A stretch of 64,000 nucleotides of DNA from Drechslerella dactyloides (taxonomy: Eukaryota; Ascomycota; Orbiliomycetes; Orbiliales; Orbiliaceae). This document shows positions 1-12,359 of this stretch, one piece after another. The number at the start of each line of letters is the position of its first letter. The stretch's first letter is position 1. The translations under genes and the position numbers were made by a program. The notes under the pieces are model-generated. The model was not told the origin of the DNA and did not search any database. It saw nothing but the letters and a program-made list of their open reading frames with translations. The stretch is taken from NCBI GenBank assembly GCA_020064725.1, contig JAGTWJ010000001.1, forward strand, positions 4,402,001 through 4,466,000, in the 5' to 3' direction.

Positions 1-1544
1 GTTGCATGCCGTGTAGACGGTCCTACTAAGTAGTTTCATCTGGGTCTTCTGCCGGCCTTCCCTGAAAGCTCTCTGTCTTTTTGTTTTCCCGGCCTTGTTG
101 TCAGTGTCGTTGGTGTCGCATGCGGGTGCATATGAAATACGCGCATAGGCCCATAGAAGCCGATGGAGACACAATGCATCCCTCGCCGTGAGAAAATGAA
201 GACAAAGCAGAACGACGACTGCTGAGAGCAGCCGTTCGACCGACCTCGACCAATCGAACGGGGCCAACACGATTGGAGCGTCGACGGTGGCTGCACTTCC
301 TCCGTGGATTCGCATCGCCGCCTCGCCCGTCTCCACTTGTTGCTGGTGGTACTCAAGCGAGAACCTCGAGTACTCTCGAGTACCCTCGTCCCTGTTGTTT
401 TCGCTCGACAGCAGCACTTCGCCCTGCAGGATACTCGTGTGTACTCGAGAATACACATCCGCGACCTTGTGCTGACAGCCCGTCGCAAGCCCATCGGCCG
501 CGTGTTAGTTTGCAAGCACCGTGCCCTCTGCTTTTCCGTCGCTGTCTCCCCTTCCTTCGCGCGACCCCGACCAAGCCTTCCTGCAACCTGACCACTGCTC
601 TCTTGTTTTTTGCCTTTCGCCTGCCATTGTATTCTATCGCTGTCGTCGTCGCCGGCTGATAGCGTGGTGAAAACGCAATCGGCAAAGAGAAAGAGCGCGA
701 GAACGAGAGGGCGGAAACGTGGAGAACGGCCGTTTCGATCTTCTCCTGAGGCGAGACCGAGGCTTCACCACTCCTGCGCGCCCCTCCACCGCCGCTGGTC
801 TGTCTGCCCTGACCTGTCGTCGGCTTTGTCGGCTTCGTCGGCTTCGTCGTTGTCGTTGTCGTCTGAGAAATTGGCCCTCGTGCCAGTCGCAGCCCGTGGC
901 AGCCTTGCCCTGTCGTATCTCATCGCATCGCTGTCGCTGCTGCAGCGCATCTCCATCTGCATTCCTCCCGGCACTGCCTGTCTCTTCTTCTTGACAACAT
1001 CTTTCCTCCTCCTCCACCATCCTCACTCACCATCGCATTCCTCAAATCTCCAGCCAGATATTCATAACGCATATTAACCGTGCTGACCTAAGCAGTGTTC
1101 GTGCCTCGTCCGTCGCTCCGTCGCTCTTATCGCCATTGTTGTCCCCAGCGACCTTCCTTTTCGACGTCCATACAGCCGCCAACCGCGCCGAAAATTTTAA
1201 AATCTGCCTGCCAATTCGCGCCTTCCCGTTGTCCACCTCGCCCGCCTTCCTTCTCGAGCCTTGCTCATCTAACTATTTAATCTGACGACCGTTTTATTGC
1301 TCGTTCTTCCTCGCGCGCTCCTCGCCAGCGGCGATAGGCGTCGGAACAAGCATCTACGACACAAACCACTACAACCACAACCGTTGAGATCACACTCGAA
1401 CGAACCCGTACACTCGCTTTCCACACACCCCACCCGCTCAAGACGACTGTCGACAACAGCTACAGTCCTCTATACCTCTCTTCGGTCGCAAGAACTCTCC
1501 GATAGCATCGTTTGGAGCCAAGCTTCCAAACCCAGACCGACACA
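1..1544. other. Upstream region of chs7, no gene seen
   Basis: I see no supportable gene. The stretch is rich in C and T towards chs7, as is common for leaders of well-expressed fungal genes. It has a short GTC/TTC-rich stretch around 820-865 and clustered CTCGAG/GTACTC palindromic units at about 365-388 and 431-455. Open frames here on both strands overlap one another and match no family that I know, so I treat them as chance. Confidence 0.6.
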
Positions 1545-2999
1545 ATGACCCAGTTCGGGAAATTCTACGTACGTTGGCCCAATTCCCCGTCGCGCGACGT
1601 CGCCATATCGCCCTTGACGCCTCTCGTCTAACGCCTCTTTTTCTTTTGTTCCACAGAACTTCTGTCGGGATTCGACCCTTCCGGTAAGTCCACACGCCCG
1701 TCCAGCACACCCCATCAGTCGCCTGTAATCTAACATTGGATCTGGAACTACCTATAGGTTTGCAATGTAAGTAACTTCTGCCAAGTCTGCCTTCTGGCGT
1801 AGACATGTATATGTCCTCAGGATTGATGCTCACCTGACCATTGCCACAGCTCTACGCGTACAGCTCATCCCCGCATCGAGCGCTTCAGCAAAGCTGTGTT
1901 CTCACGGGATTCTCCGTGGGTGATAATCCACTTACGAACCTCGGTAAGCCTTCACCAAAAGACCTCAATTCAGATCGTCTCTTTGCTGATATCATCAGGT
2001 GTCATTCTCGTTTCGGGATTTTCGCTTTTCGCCGTCGCTTACCTGCTATGGAGGTCGGAAAGAAAGCAGGCAGCCGTTGGCCGACGGGAGATGCAGCTCT
2101 TCCTCCTCATGTTCGCGCTGCTCTCTCTCGCTCAGATATTCTCTATCGGTGGCTTCCTCACGAACCCCACCATTCTGAAAGTAAGACCAGCAATCGAACA
2201 AACACCCCTTCCGACCAAAGAGAGCACCAATATCAAGCAAAGACAAAGCTAACGCCGCGTTAACAGTGGTTCTCTGTCATTCATACTGCATCTGTTACCA
2301 CCACATGCTGGATCCTCCTCCTGAACGCCATTGTCGGATACCAGTACCTGGACGATGGGACACCTTTATCGGTTGGTCTCTTCTCTGTATCAAGCCTCGC
2401 TATATACATCGGTACCGGTACGTGCTAATTTGATCTGCGAGCCATTCATCTACCGAATGACGCTGACCATTAACAATTCGTGTAAAACTCAGGATACATC
2501 GCTGCTGATATCGCATTCGGTTGGACAAACGTATTCCGGCCGGATGATGATTACAAGAGCTACGGTCTCTATATCATGTATCTCTTGTTTCCCTTGATGT
2601 GCATCGTTGCGTATTTCATCCTCGAGAGCGTTCTCGTCCTACGTGTTCTAGGGGAAACCAGACCGATGCGTAAGTTTTCCCTCGATTCTTCGGGCTTTGC
2701 GCAACAAGCTAATGCCGCTCACTCGCTTCTCAGTTCTCCTCGGAGGGTCCGCCCTCTTGTTCGCAATCGGGCAGATATTCACCTTCGTAATCAGCGTGCA
2801 CCTTTGCAGCGCCGCGGACGGGAAAATCGATGGCTCTTTATTCGAAAGTCTTTTTACACTCCTGGCCGTCATCACGCTATGGGCCTTCTGGTCCAGCATC
2901 ACTGAAGATACATGGACGGACGAGCCTTTAAATCCTTCCATGTCCGACGCAGGGTATGATACACATCGTTCAGGCCGTTATGACAGCCAGTATCCCTGA
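1545..2999 (+). CDS. chs7: Chitin synthase export chaperone Chs7-like
   Basis: Polytopic endoplasmic-reticulum membrane protein that lets class IV-type chitin synthase (yeast Chs3) leave the ER; it therefore acts in cell-wall chitin deposition. Eight exons by my reading: 1545-1568, 1657-1683, 1758-1766, 1850-1943, 1999-2180, 2267-2417, 2493-2669, 2734-2999; phases join cleanly to 309 aa, a usual size for the family. Visible family features are the N-terminal CRDSTLPVC segment, about seven hydrophobic helices, and the C-terminal WTDEPLNP motif. The first three exons are tiny (24, 27 and 9 nt), so automatic gene finders may miss the true start at MTQFGKFY. The small-exon pattern at the 5' end is the least certain part; exons 4-8 are firm. 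Confidence 0.9.
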
Positions 3000-3757
3000 G
3001 TAACGTGCGCTCTTACATAGATTCTGATTTTTCTTATCTCCTTGTCTTTTTCTCAACTTTCCTTAAATATACCCCATTCGGCATCAGCATTGTTTTCGTT
3101 TTCGTAATTTTCTTTCTGTTTTCCCAAGGTCACGAGCATCCCCTTGCGCGACTCTTTTCAGTCGGGAATGTCCTTTTAGAGCCCAATCTCGGTGCGGAGG
3201 CATATAGGCCGATCTGAGAGCGTTCATCCCCGGTGGGGCTATCCATCCAACAGCACATCTTCATAAAACCAGCATGAAAGACGCGATAATGTTTATTTAT
3301 GACTCTGCCTGCGAACGACAGCCAGCCTGGCAACATCTTTCCCTTTCAGTAAATGTACATATCATACAGGCGGCACGTATTCTTATCATTATGTGTTATA
3401 TAAATGCAGAATCAGAACCTATACGAAAAAGGAGTAGTCTCGAGGCTGGGCTTTAACGAAGAATGGAAGCATCAAGCAAGAAAGGTCTCGTGTCTCCCAG
3501 AGCAGGGGGCAGAATACGGTGGGAGGTTAATCAGCTTTATCCATACATGTAGCCCTCTAATCGTGTCCAACATGACATCTGACCAGTGTGTAACCTGCCA
3601 AGCTCGGGTTTGACGACAACCGAACTTCCAACAAAACTTAAGCTGCATGCAAACAACAGGTCCGAAAGTTGACCCATATCCCAGGAAACTCACTCGCGTC
3701 ACGTCGTTCCGCTATCGATATCGATATCGCCGGTCACGCCACCAATCCTAGCCCGAC
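3000..3757. other. chs7 3' region and ssl1 promoter
   Basis: No gene seen. It should hold the chs7 3' UTR and the promoter of ssl1. A short ATCGAT/GATATCGATATC palindromic stretch lies just upstream of ssl1 (about 3713-3729). Confidence 0.5.
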
Positions 3758-5618
3758 ATGGCTGACTCCGACGAGGACTTTGTCCTCGAGAGCTCCGGGG
3801 ATGAACGCGGGGCGCGAGGGCGAGGATCCCGCCGTCAGACCCGCCAATCAAAGAAGAAGGCCGCGACGGGCGCGCCACGAAGAGAGAAATGGGAGGACAT
3901 CCAACGAAGTTGGGACACCGTCGTTGAAGCCGCGGATGGAAGTATAGCAGGCGCGGTAATCGGGCTCCTCGAAGCGACCAAACGGAAAAGGTACACCTAC
4001 TTCTCTCAATCATGCGCGTATAGACAATCGTAGGATTCCTCGGCTGACGATTCACGATGTAAGGCTGCTCCGAGATACGACACCAATTCAGCGCGGGATA
4101 ATCCGTCACCTTGTCCTTGTCTTGGACTTATCCTCAGCCATGAATGAGAAAGACCTTCGACCAACCCGGTTTCATCTCACCCTCCGATACGCGAGGGACT
4201 TCGTGACCGAATACTTTGAGCAGAACCCGATCTCGCAGCTAAGCATCGTCGGGATGCATGACGGCTTGGCCCTGAGAATCAGTGACATGGGAGGAAACCC
4301 GGCCGATCATCTTAGCGCGCTGCAGGACAAGGCTTTCACGCAAGAACCGAAAGGAGCATCCAGCCTGCAGAATGCCTTGGAGATGGCCAGAGCAGAGTTA
4401 TTGTACGCACACTGTTAATGCCAAATGTACCAACTGTCTACTCACTTACATACCGCGCAGCCACACCCCGTCGCACGGCACCAGAGAGGTCCTCTTGATA
4501 TTCGGTGCTCTGTCCTCATCCGATCCCGGCGACATTCACGACACTATAAAGTCTTTGGTCGAGGACAGGATCCAGGTTCGGATAGTTGGCCTGGCTGCGC
4601 AAGTTGCGGTCTGCAGAGAATTGGTTATGAAGACTAATAAGGGTGACGACTGTAAGAAACCCTCCCGTTGCCGTTCTGCTTCCTTTCTCTCTAATGAATG
4701 TTGGCTTGTAGCTGGGTATGGTGTGGTTCTGGACGAAGCGCATTATAGAGAGCTCATGATGGCTGCGACAACCCCTCCGGTTACCAAAAGTCAGAGCACG
4801 AGTACACCGAGCTTACTCATGATGGGGTTCCCCTCGCGGACGGTAGAAACCCACGAAACATTATGCACGTGGTGAGTTTTTCTCAAAACTATGCCCCCAC
4901 AGGCTGTTTGCCATTATGGGAGCACCAGATCTGCTCATACATCTAGTACAGCCACTCAAATTTGACAAAAGGTGGATATATATGTCCCAGATGCTCAGCA
5001 AAGGTCTGCTTTTTACCGACGGAATGCCCTTGCTGCGGCCTGACCTTGATTTTATCCACGCATCTGGCAAGGTCTTATCACCACTTATTCCCCTTGAAGA
5101 ACTGGGTCGAAGTGCCATGGTCAGAGTACGTCAAAGTCATCACCTCGCTCACAGGCCCCCCATATTGACAGGCGTGAACACACAGAGCTTATCTATCAAC
5201 CCATTGCTACTCCTGCCACGTTTTATTCCCGACCAAACCGCTGGTCTCTCCTCTCAAGGCGGGAAAACAGTCCGGCAGCGCACCGTCGGGTCCGAATGCT
5301 GGTTCTAGCGTTGGACAGCAGCAAGATCAGACTCCTGCCGCCGCTCCAATATCCCAGAGATATGCTTGCCCGAATTGTAGATCCCACTTCTGCATTGACT
5401 GCGATATATTCGCCCACGAGTCGCTCCACAACTGCCCCGGCTGCCAGGCGATATCAGCATCCACCATCAAGAAACGTGTTAGCAGAAGTAAAGACGCAAA
5501 AGGCGAACCTGTCGGCACCAGCATGAGGACGCAAGTAGCGGAAGCTACCAGGATGCTTGAGAAATCCAAAATCGCGCCGGGCAGCTCTACCACCACATCC
5601 ATGGAGATCGATCCATAA
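3758..5618 (+). CDS. ssl1: TFIIH core subunit Ssl1/p44
   Basis: Subunit of the general transcription and repair factor TFIIH; in the family it binds and stimulates the Rad3/XPD helicase. Six exons: 3758-3990, 4064-4402, 4461-4651, 4712-4871, 4952-5125, 5186-5618, giving 509 aa. The sequence shows an acidic N-terminus (MADSDEDFVLESSGDE), the vWA-like region beginning RHLVLVLDLSSAM and continuing through HTPSHGTREVLLIFG, then a first zinc-binding region with CHSNL, CPRCSAKVC and CPCCGLTL, a CYSCH pair, and a C-terminal C4-type finger CPNCRSHFCIDCDIF...HNCPGC. Domain order matches yeast Ssl1 and human GTF2H2. The segment between the fingers (about residues 385-430) is low-complexity and less conserved. 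The tail ends MEIDP. Confidence 0.95.
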
Positions 5619-6520
5619 ACTTACTCTGATGTAGGGAATTCACGAAACTAGGTTCTTTGAGTCCGAATCGGGGTAGGATAGGTTCAGTTATAATTTTAGG
5701 CGATATCAGGCTATCTTGCGACCACATACATCATCTAGGGTATATGTATTTCTACGAAAGAGCGACGATGCGCAAGATCGCACGAGCCACGGCGTTGCAA
5801 GGTATTAGAACATGGATTTTGTTACATCAATGGGGTTGTTTCACCGTGTTACTTATCCTCGGATCGGGAGTGCCAGGGACACGAATGTGGCTGCAAAAAG
5901 CCAGCGGAATATACTGCAGTGGCCGTATAACGTCCAAGAATCCGTTACACAAGCAGGCGAAAGATAAAGCTACTTGATTCCTGCCAATTTAGATATCCAG
6001 ACAAGCTACCAGAGGCTAAGCTTAAGTTGCGACGGAGAAGTATAGATAACGTTTTCCATTTTCAGTCATCATATTCGTTCTATCTCTAAGCTAGAATACA
6101 GCTATCATGCATTTAGCTTTACTGAGGTCCGAATAGAAATAAGAAAGAAAGGGGAGGCACCGGGTTGGGATGTGCAAAGACCGTGAAAGAAAATACTGGG
6201 GGACACATCTGCTATCTTCCGCGCCACATATCATGAGTTTGAGAAAGCAGATGGGGCAAATCCGTGATATGCGGATGATAAAAACGACAGGGGAGGGGTT
6301 TGTAAACGACAAGGTGTTTTCCACAGCGCGTGTATGTATGTGCATGTAAAACCAGGAAAAGGGTGCCGAATGATAAAAAAATTAACCCATTGTGCTAACC
6401 GTTGGATGCGTGAGAGAGGATAACAGAAACAAGAGAATACAAATCATGAGTTCTTTAAAAGTTTTGTTGCCACCATTTTTCAGATATGTATTGAGTAAAA
6501 TGGTTGCAGGTGATGTGGAT
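5619..6520. other. Convergent 3' regions of ssl1 and the PUF gene
   Basis: About 900 bp between two convergent genes. It is AT-richer than its surroundings and has no convincing reading frame. I assign it to the two 3' UTRs. Confidence 0.6.
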
Positions 6521-8946
6521 TTAGCGATAGCCTTTCCAGTGGTTTCGGTGACCACCACCATGCATATGATGACCGTGGCCGCCGCCATGACCGGAGCGGT
6601 TCCCATTTGGTGATCCATGGCTGCTGAAGTGGAGATAATTGTTGTTGATACACAACATCCCGACGCGAGAGCCAAATTTGCTACCACGTAGGGACACCAT
6701 ATGCTTTCGAATATGGTTGGCGACGAACTCTCGTTGGTGGACCGGAGCCGTTCCCAGAATCAATTGGATAAGATAGTTCCCGTATTGGTCACTGGCAACT
6801 ACTAGGTCATCAGCAACTACATCCGGACGTGACAAAGATACACGTTTCAACTTACTATCGATGATTGGAAGTCGTGGACGATCCGCGCGACCTTCGCAGA
6901 CACGCTCCAGGTAGCGATCGAGGAAACCTGGTGCAACAGATGATTTCAAACACTTCTCGACGACCTTGGATGCATATTGGTCCATGCTGTACTCGACAGC
7001 GTTGTGCAAGACCATATCGAGTGCAATGCTCTGATCACGAGGTTGTCCATGTTCACTAATCATCAAGTATTAGTAGGAAAGCTATCTGTGTATACGAAAG
7101 CAGAAATTGGCTCCTACCAGATGTGCTGAATACACCAGTTTCCGAATTGACCACGGGCAATCATATCCAAGTTTGCAAGGACCTCGTTGACACATGGACG
7201 CTAGCAATTCCCCAAGGGTACGAGTCAGAGGTTGATCTTTCTAGAAATTGAGGGGTAAAAATTAGGCCATCCTACCTTGTCTTCCTCGAGGCAATTCTCA
7301 AAGATGTTTTGGACGACCAGACTTCCAGTCTCACCCATGGCAATTTCCGGCCACATACCAGACAAGGCTTCATTCATATACTTCATGATCTGAGGCGGAG
7401 TACCGATCCATCGGACCTCAAACAGTTTCTGCCAGACGTGACAAGCGTCTTCAAAATCGAACAGATGTTATTTCAAGCTCGATCACTGATGCTGGGGTCA
7501 TTATTACTTACAACGATGCATGACTGTCTCGGGGATACGGTGGAGGAGTTCTTGGATAATCATGACTTTGAATGGCTCCGGAACAGTGTCCAATGCTCTC
7601 TGTATGACATGACACCCGAAGGCATCCATGCTCAATTGAACAACACGACCTTTGATGAGCTTCATGATGGCTTCGACGTGGTACGGTTCGCCATATTCGA
7701 AGCAGCGTTGAACCAGGAAATTCCCAAATCTGTTAGTCATGAGAGGAAGGGCTTTCTCCACAATGGCGTTAATGATTTCAATCTTGTGCTCAGGATGATC
7801 GAAATCTTTGAGCTTGTGTTGGAGGAAGACCGATGCCCCCTGATCATTTTGCATCACCACACGATCGACGAGGTATCCCCAGTCGCATGCAACACCACGC
7901 TCCATGAGCCTCTTCCAGTTAGGAGATTCTGTCGAATTTCCATAGAGATTGGCTCCAAGGGGCTGAGTCTACACGATCGTTAGCATTGCGCTCACCCGTA
8001 CACATGTGAAAGCTTTGGAGCTTACCGGAGATGCACTTGTAGACTTGTTCCAGTTGCCCGGACCTGCACGGTATCCAGCGGAATAATCGGCATGAACAGA
8101 CTGGGAATAGTTTCCGGTATACGGCATGGTGGGGTAGCCTGGAAGGCTGTTCAAGCTGCTCGATGGAGTTGTGGGATTTGCCGAGTTCCATGAAGAAGTG
8201 GCACCGGATGGGACAAATGGAGGCGATAAAGGACTTGGAGAGAATGCCTGACGGCCCGGGGACCCGTGAAATGCATTTGCGGAATTGAGGCCGGGACCGG
8301 CTCGACGAAAGTCGGCACCAACTGCCTTCCAGTCTGTGATAGGTTCTTGATCTGGAGTGGGGCGAGGGTGATAGCCTTGGACGGCCGGGATTTGCCAGTA
8401 TGGAACAGGGGCGAGCGATGGAGGTGCTCCCGATGGACCCTTGCCTTTCCCATCGCTCCAAACGTTGGCGCCTGCGTAGCCAGTACCTCTTGGAGCGACG
8501 GGGGAGAAAGGATGCATGTTGTTCAGCTGGTCTGGGGAAATTGGATGATGGACACCGTCGGTGTAGAAATCTGGATCAACAGCTTGAGAGAAGGTATGCT
8601 TATTGATTTGATCTTGGATGAAATCCTCATCGCCTGGCTCAAACATATTTGCTCTGTTGCCAGGGGATTCGGGGTGGCCAGCCGTGGGAGTCATGCGATT
8701 GTCATAGGTGGAGGGGAGGAATTCACGCGACCCGGCGTTATTCTGAGCTGTTGGCATGTTTCCCTGGGAGCCTCGAGAGCTTCCAGTTTCACCTACCATG
8801 CGCAGGTCGTTGACTTCCTTCTTTTTGGAAGCGAGTTCAATTTTCTGCTCTTGGATGATTTGTTCTTGCATTTCTAGGCGAGCCAGAAGCTCGTCTAGGT
8901 CTTCAGGCATTTGTGGGTTCCTGGAGGATTCCTGTTGCTCGTCCAT
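6521..8946 (-). CDS. Pumilio (PUF) family RNA-binding protein
   Basis: Post-transcriptional regulator expected to bind 3' UTR motifs of target mRNAs in the cytoplasm. Exons on the minus strand: 8946-8026, 7968-7512, 7448-7276, 7200-7118, 7055-6521, giving 722 aa. The N-terminus (about residues 13-50) is a predicted coiled coil rich in E/Q/L, followed by a long disordered Pro/Ser/Asn region with low-complexity FSPSPLSPPF. PUF repeats begin near CDWGYLVDRVV and include MTNRFGNFLVQRCFEYG, MDAFGCHVIQRALD, GETGSLVVQNIFENC, ARGQFGNWCIQHIC, MDQYASKVVEKCLKSS and SDQYGNYLIQLIL. The C-terminus is Gly/His-rich (HGGGHGHHMHGGG). I cannot say from sequence alone which yeast PUF (Puf1-Puf5) is the closest. 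The non-standard NDQGASVFLQHKLK first repeat is a useful marker for that. Confidence 0.92.
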
Positions 8947-8955
8947 TGTGGCTAA

Positions 8956-9137
8956 CTAGTGCGCCACAGAAAGATGTCAGCTTGTACTTGCTACGGCCCT
9001 TCCTTGATTAAGCACGCAAAATTCAACAACGTATAATTTAGAGAGAAACGCGTTTACAATATAGAAAAATGTGCAAGACAACAGCAGCAAGACCGACGGA
9101 AATCTGGAAGCGTTGAAGCGATCGGACGGAGACTTAC
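8956..9137 (-). other. Probable 5' UTR intron of the PUF gene
   Basis: Reading the minus strand, a consensus donor GTAAGT begins at 9137 and a CACTAG acceptor ends at 8956, ten bases before the PUF start codon. This gives a 182-nt leader intron. A second good GTAAGT donor lies at about 9520, so alternative leaders are possible. This is inference from splice signals only. Confidence 0.45.
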
Positions 9138-9994
9138 CAATGTGTGAAAAGTGCTGTCGGTGTAAAACTTAAAGCTTGATGATTCTATATATAGAGGGGG
9201 AAAAAAAATCCGGCTTAGACGCAGGATGTCGCCAATGTTAGTCTGGAAGTTGTAGATAATGATAGAAGGGGAGCTCAAGGGAGAAGAAACAAGGAGGACT
9301 TTGATGGGAACCAGGGCATGGATATGTGACGAGGACCCGACAAAGCGTGCAGATACAGATGGATTCTTTGGCAGCCCGCGACTGCACGATGCGCAAGGAC
9401 CCAGATGCCTAGGGGTCCACGCATCGGGAGTCGGGAGCAACGAAAAGAAGCATCGGACAGTGCGACTATCGAGAGGCAACGATAGGGTGGTCGACGGGGC
9501 GGGCAGGGAGATAGACTTACCGGGCGAGGTACAATAGCTTAATTACGCGTGGGCGGTGGGATAGTGTGTCTGCCTGAACGGACGGGATGTCCTGCGGCTA
9601 CGTGTGAAGGGAGGGCTTTGCTTTGAGGGCGAGAAGGCGCACGCGGGAGGGAGAGAGAAGCGGTCAAGGGTAGGAAGGGGAGGGGAGGGAGAGAGAAGAG
9701 AGGTAATAGATGGGGATGGTCTATCACTCGAGAGTAGTATGGCGATGCGGGCTACTGCAGTGGAGGTAGATTTGGAGAGTCGGGGTAATCGGGTGAGGGG
9801 GGAAGGGGAGAGGAGGAGAGGAGGGAACCCTGCTGCAGCCCTCTTGCAATAGAGCCTCTGTGCGGGCGCATGGCTGAAATACGCTCGACTTGTGTTGCCG
9901 CAAGTCGCTCTGATGATGTCGCCGGCTGGGAGTGTGGTGAACGTCGCTCTTCATCCGAGACGGCATTCCGCCGGTATATCAGCGCCCGATTTTT

Positions 9995-10020
9995 GGGGGG
10001 GTTTGGGGGGTTTGGGGAGG
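9995..10020 (+). repeat. G-run tract, potential G-quadruplex
   Basis: Three G blocks of 7, 6 and 4 bases, separated by TTT spacers, followed by AGG. The long first block could supply two of four G-triads. Folding is inferred, not shown. Confidence 0.6.
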
Positions 10021-10688
10021 CCTGCGAATGGTGTTGTATATGTTGTATATTGCGTGTGTAACGTCGCTGGTTTGCACGCACTGCCACACCCCAGCGAATC
10101 GGGTATATCCTCCTCCCAAGACGGCCGCCAGTCCCGCCACAAGCCTCATTTCTGTGTTCAAGCACGGCGGCTGGTACTACCATCACGACTATAGACATCC
10201 ATAACTAGTACTACTTGATATCCGAAGGTAAAAAATACTATTTCTGCTATGCAGCTCCGCGGCCACGTGCAGCTGCCCCCTACCCGGACACGCAATTGGT
10301 ATTGCATATAGTGTCAGATGGCGCGGACCGCACGCATTACGCGACGCGGGAGATATTAAACATAATCTATTAAAAAAAAACAAAGCTAAGCTAAGGACTA
10401 TTCAAAAATGCTGGTAAACTTTTTTGACCGAGCGAGCGCTCTTTCGAACCGTCGACTCGTGATCAGGCCGCGAGAACGTCTCGCTCTTGCGCTTCAGCGA
10501 CTAACAAGGGCGAAGACAGACTGCGTCCTTGACCAAACCTCCTCCATCGTGCCTAAAGGCTTTCAGAAGGGTAAAAGGCTTGCATTAGGATCACCCAAGG
10601 TGTACGGTGGATGGCGATACCCCCGCTCGATCTCTATATCCACTCGACACCCCCTCTTTCGATCGGCCGTGGGCGGAACAAGGGATGC

Positions 10689-12359
10689 TTAGACTGCTTC
10701 GTCGGCAGGCATTTGAGCCGCGGCCTTTCGTCTCTTCAAATCCTCTTCTTTCCGCGCGGATGTTATCTCCGCGTCTTCACGCTCCTGCACCTCACGCTCC
10801 TTCTGCTCAATTGCATTGTCGCGGTCTCTCAGCTCGGACTGGCGGATCTCCCTGGCCAAAGCCGGGCTGACATGGCGCAGCGGCTTCTTTGAGAGTTCTT
10901 CCCGGATTTTGTCAGCACCCTTCTTCTTCCATGCGTTGTAACCCTCGTTCATGTTGGGGAACATGACGTAGTTATCATCACGAGAGATGAAATCATCACG
11001 CTTGGGCGCCGGGGCGGAAAGAATCATGTCGAGTTCGAGAGCGACGGAATCGCAGTAGCGGTCAAGGTTCAAATCGTTAACATCGTCTCCAAATGGATCC
11101 TCAATCTCTCGGCCGATGGCGGCAAACCCAAGGATGATGTATGCAGCAATCAAGGTACCCGGAATGGCGATCCAGTTAAGCTTCGAGACGAGCTGGAAAG
11201 GCAGGAAGAGAACCTGTAGAACCATTAGCGAAAACCCCTTGGGCGCGAATATATGCTTATGATCACGGAGATACGTACGTAAAGCCATGTGATTTGACTG
11301 ATCACGATGTTGTAAGCAATAGGCAGCGGAGTTTGGGAGATACGCTCGCAATTGGTGAGAGAGTCCATCATGCCGCCGAGGTAGCCCATGGCCATGCTCT
11401 GGTAAGCAGGAACAGGGATCTGACCGCCCTGAACAGTCATCTCAAGGTACGAGCTCAGGTAAGTCATGATCTCCAATGGCATGTTTCCATGGTGCTTCCC
11501 GGCCTTCTTGTACGCCTTGTATCGTCGGACGGGGTTCTTTTCCAAGAAAGTGATTCCAAGATAGCTGGAAATACGCTGGGGGGTTGTCAAGGCCTTACGG
11601 GGTGGAATGGAGCCTTCATCATGAGCCTTCTTGGCGAAAGTCTGGAGGTTAGAGACAAGTCCTTGGAGGTCCTTGTAGTCGTATTCAGGCTGGTGGCGAA
11701 GCTTGTGCTTGAGGGAGACGCAGAATGCCAAAAGCAGGTTAACGGCTGTCAGTTTAGCGAGCAGATCATCCTCTCCATCTGGTCCTTCCCGTTCCCGAAT
11801 GTGAATCCAGATCAAACGAGCCATGTTGCTAACGCGCGGTTGGTCAGTTAGCCTATATTTTCCCGAAACAACAAGGCTCAATCGTCAAACCCCGGGATGG
11901 CATAATTACGTACCGAACATTAAGGGTCAGGGAGGACCAGCATTTTCGGCCGTCGTTGTACCGTTCATATGCTGTAGAGGATCTGAAAGAAAGCGCCAAA
12001 CCGACCAGGAAACCGAGGACGGTAAGAAGGAGCGAGTCGATGCTCAATGGACGGACGAGTTGATGCACGCATGTTATCCAGACCGTCCACCCCGTGACGA
12101 AACCCATTGGCAAAATCAATCCGGGGAGAACAGAGCCGCGGAGTCGCATGAAATAGGGTAGTTTTGACGATTTCGTAGCATCGATAGGACCAGTCTATGG
12201 CGAATCCGATTCAGTAAGCTTTCGCTGTTACAGGATGGATGTGTCAAGATGGCTACACCGGGCATGGACAGGACTTACAAAGTAGCTATCGAGATCGCTG
12301 CTTATATCGTCGAAAAAGCTTTCGCGTTCGGAGCGGACGCCATACTGACCACCGGCCAT
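10689..12359 (-). CDS. Bestrophin-like (UPF0187/RFP-TM) channel protein
   Basis: Multi-pass membrane protein of the bestrophin/UPF0187 family; family members are anion (chloride) channels. Exons: 12359-12279, 12194-11914, 11828-11279, 11213-10689, phases consistent, 478 aa. Seen: N-terminal RGSVLPGLILP and LLTVLGFLVGLALSFRSS helices, the family motif AYERYNDGRKCWSSL, later helices FLPFQLVSKLNW and GTLIAAYIILGFAAIG, and the conserved IEDPFGDDVNDLNLD near the end of the channel domain. The last 90 residues are charged and helical (REVQEREDAEITSARKEEDL), probably cytosolic. Fungal genomes usually carry several such genes and none has a settled name. Confidence 0.9.

Larger units (their letters stand above)
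8947..10688. other. Upstream region of the PUF gene, G-rich tract inside
   Basis: About 1.7 kb with no supportable gene. On the minus strand (the PUF sense) it is pyrimidine-rich from about 9600 to 9840. It contains a run of three G blocks at 9995-10017 (listed separately). Open frames here are low-complexity Arg/Pro/Ser shadows. Confidence 0.5.
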
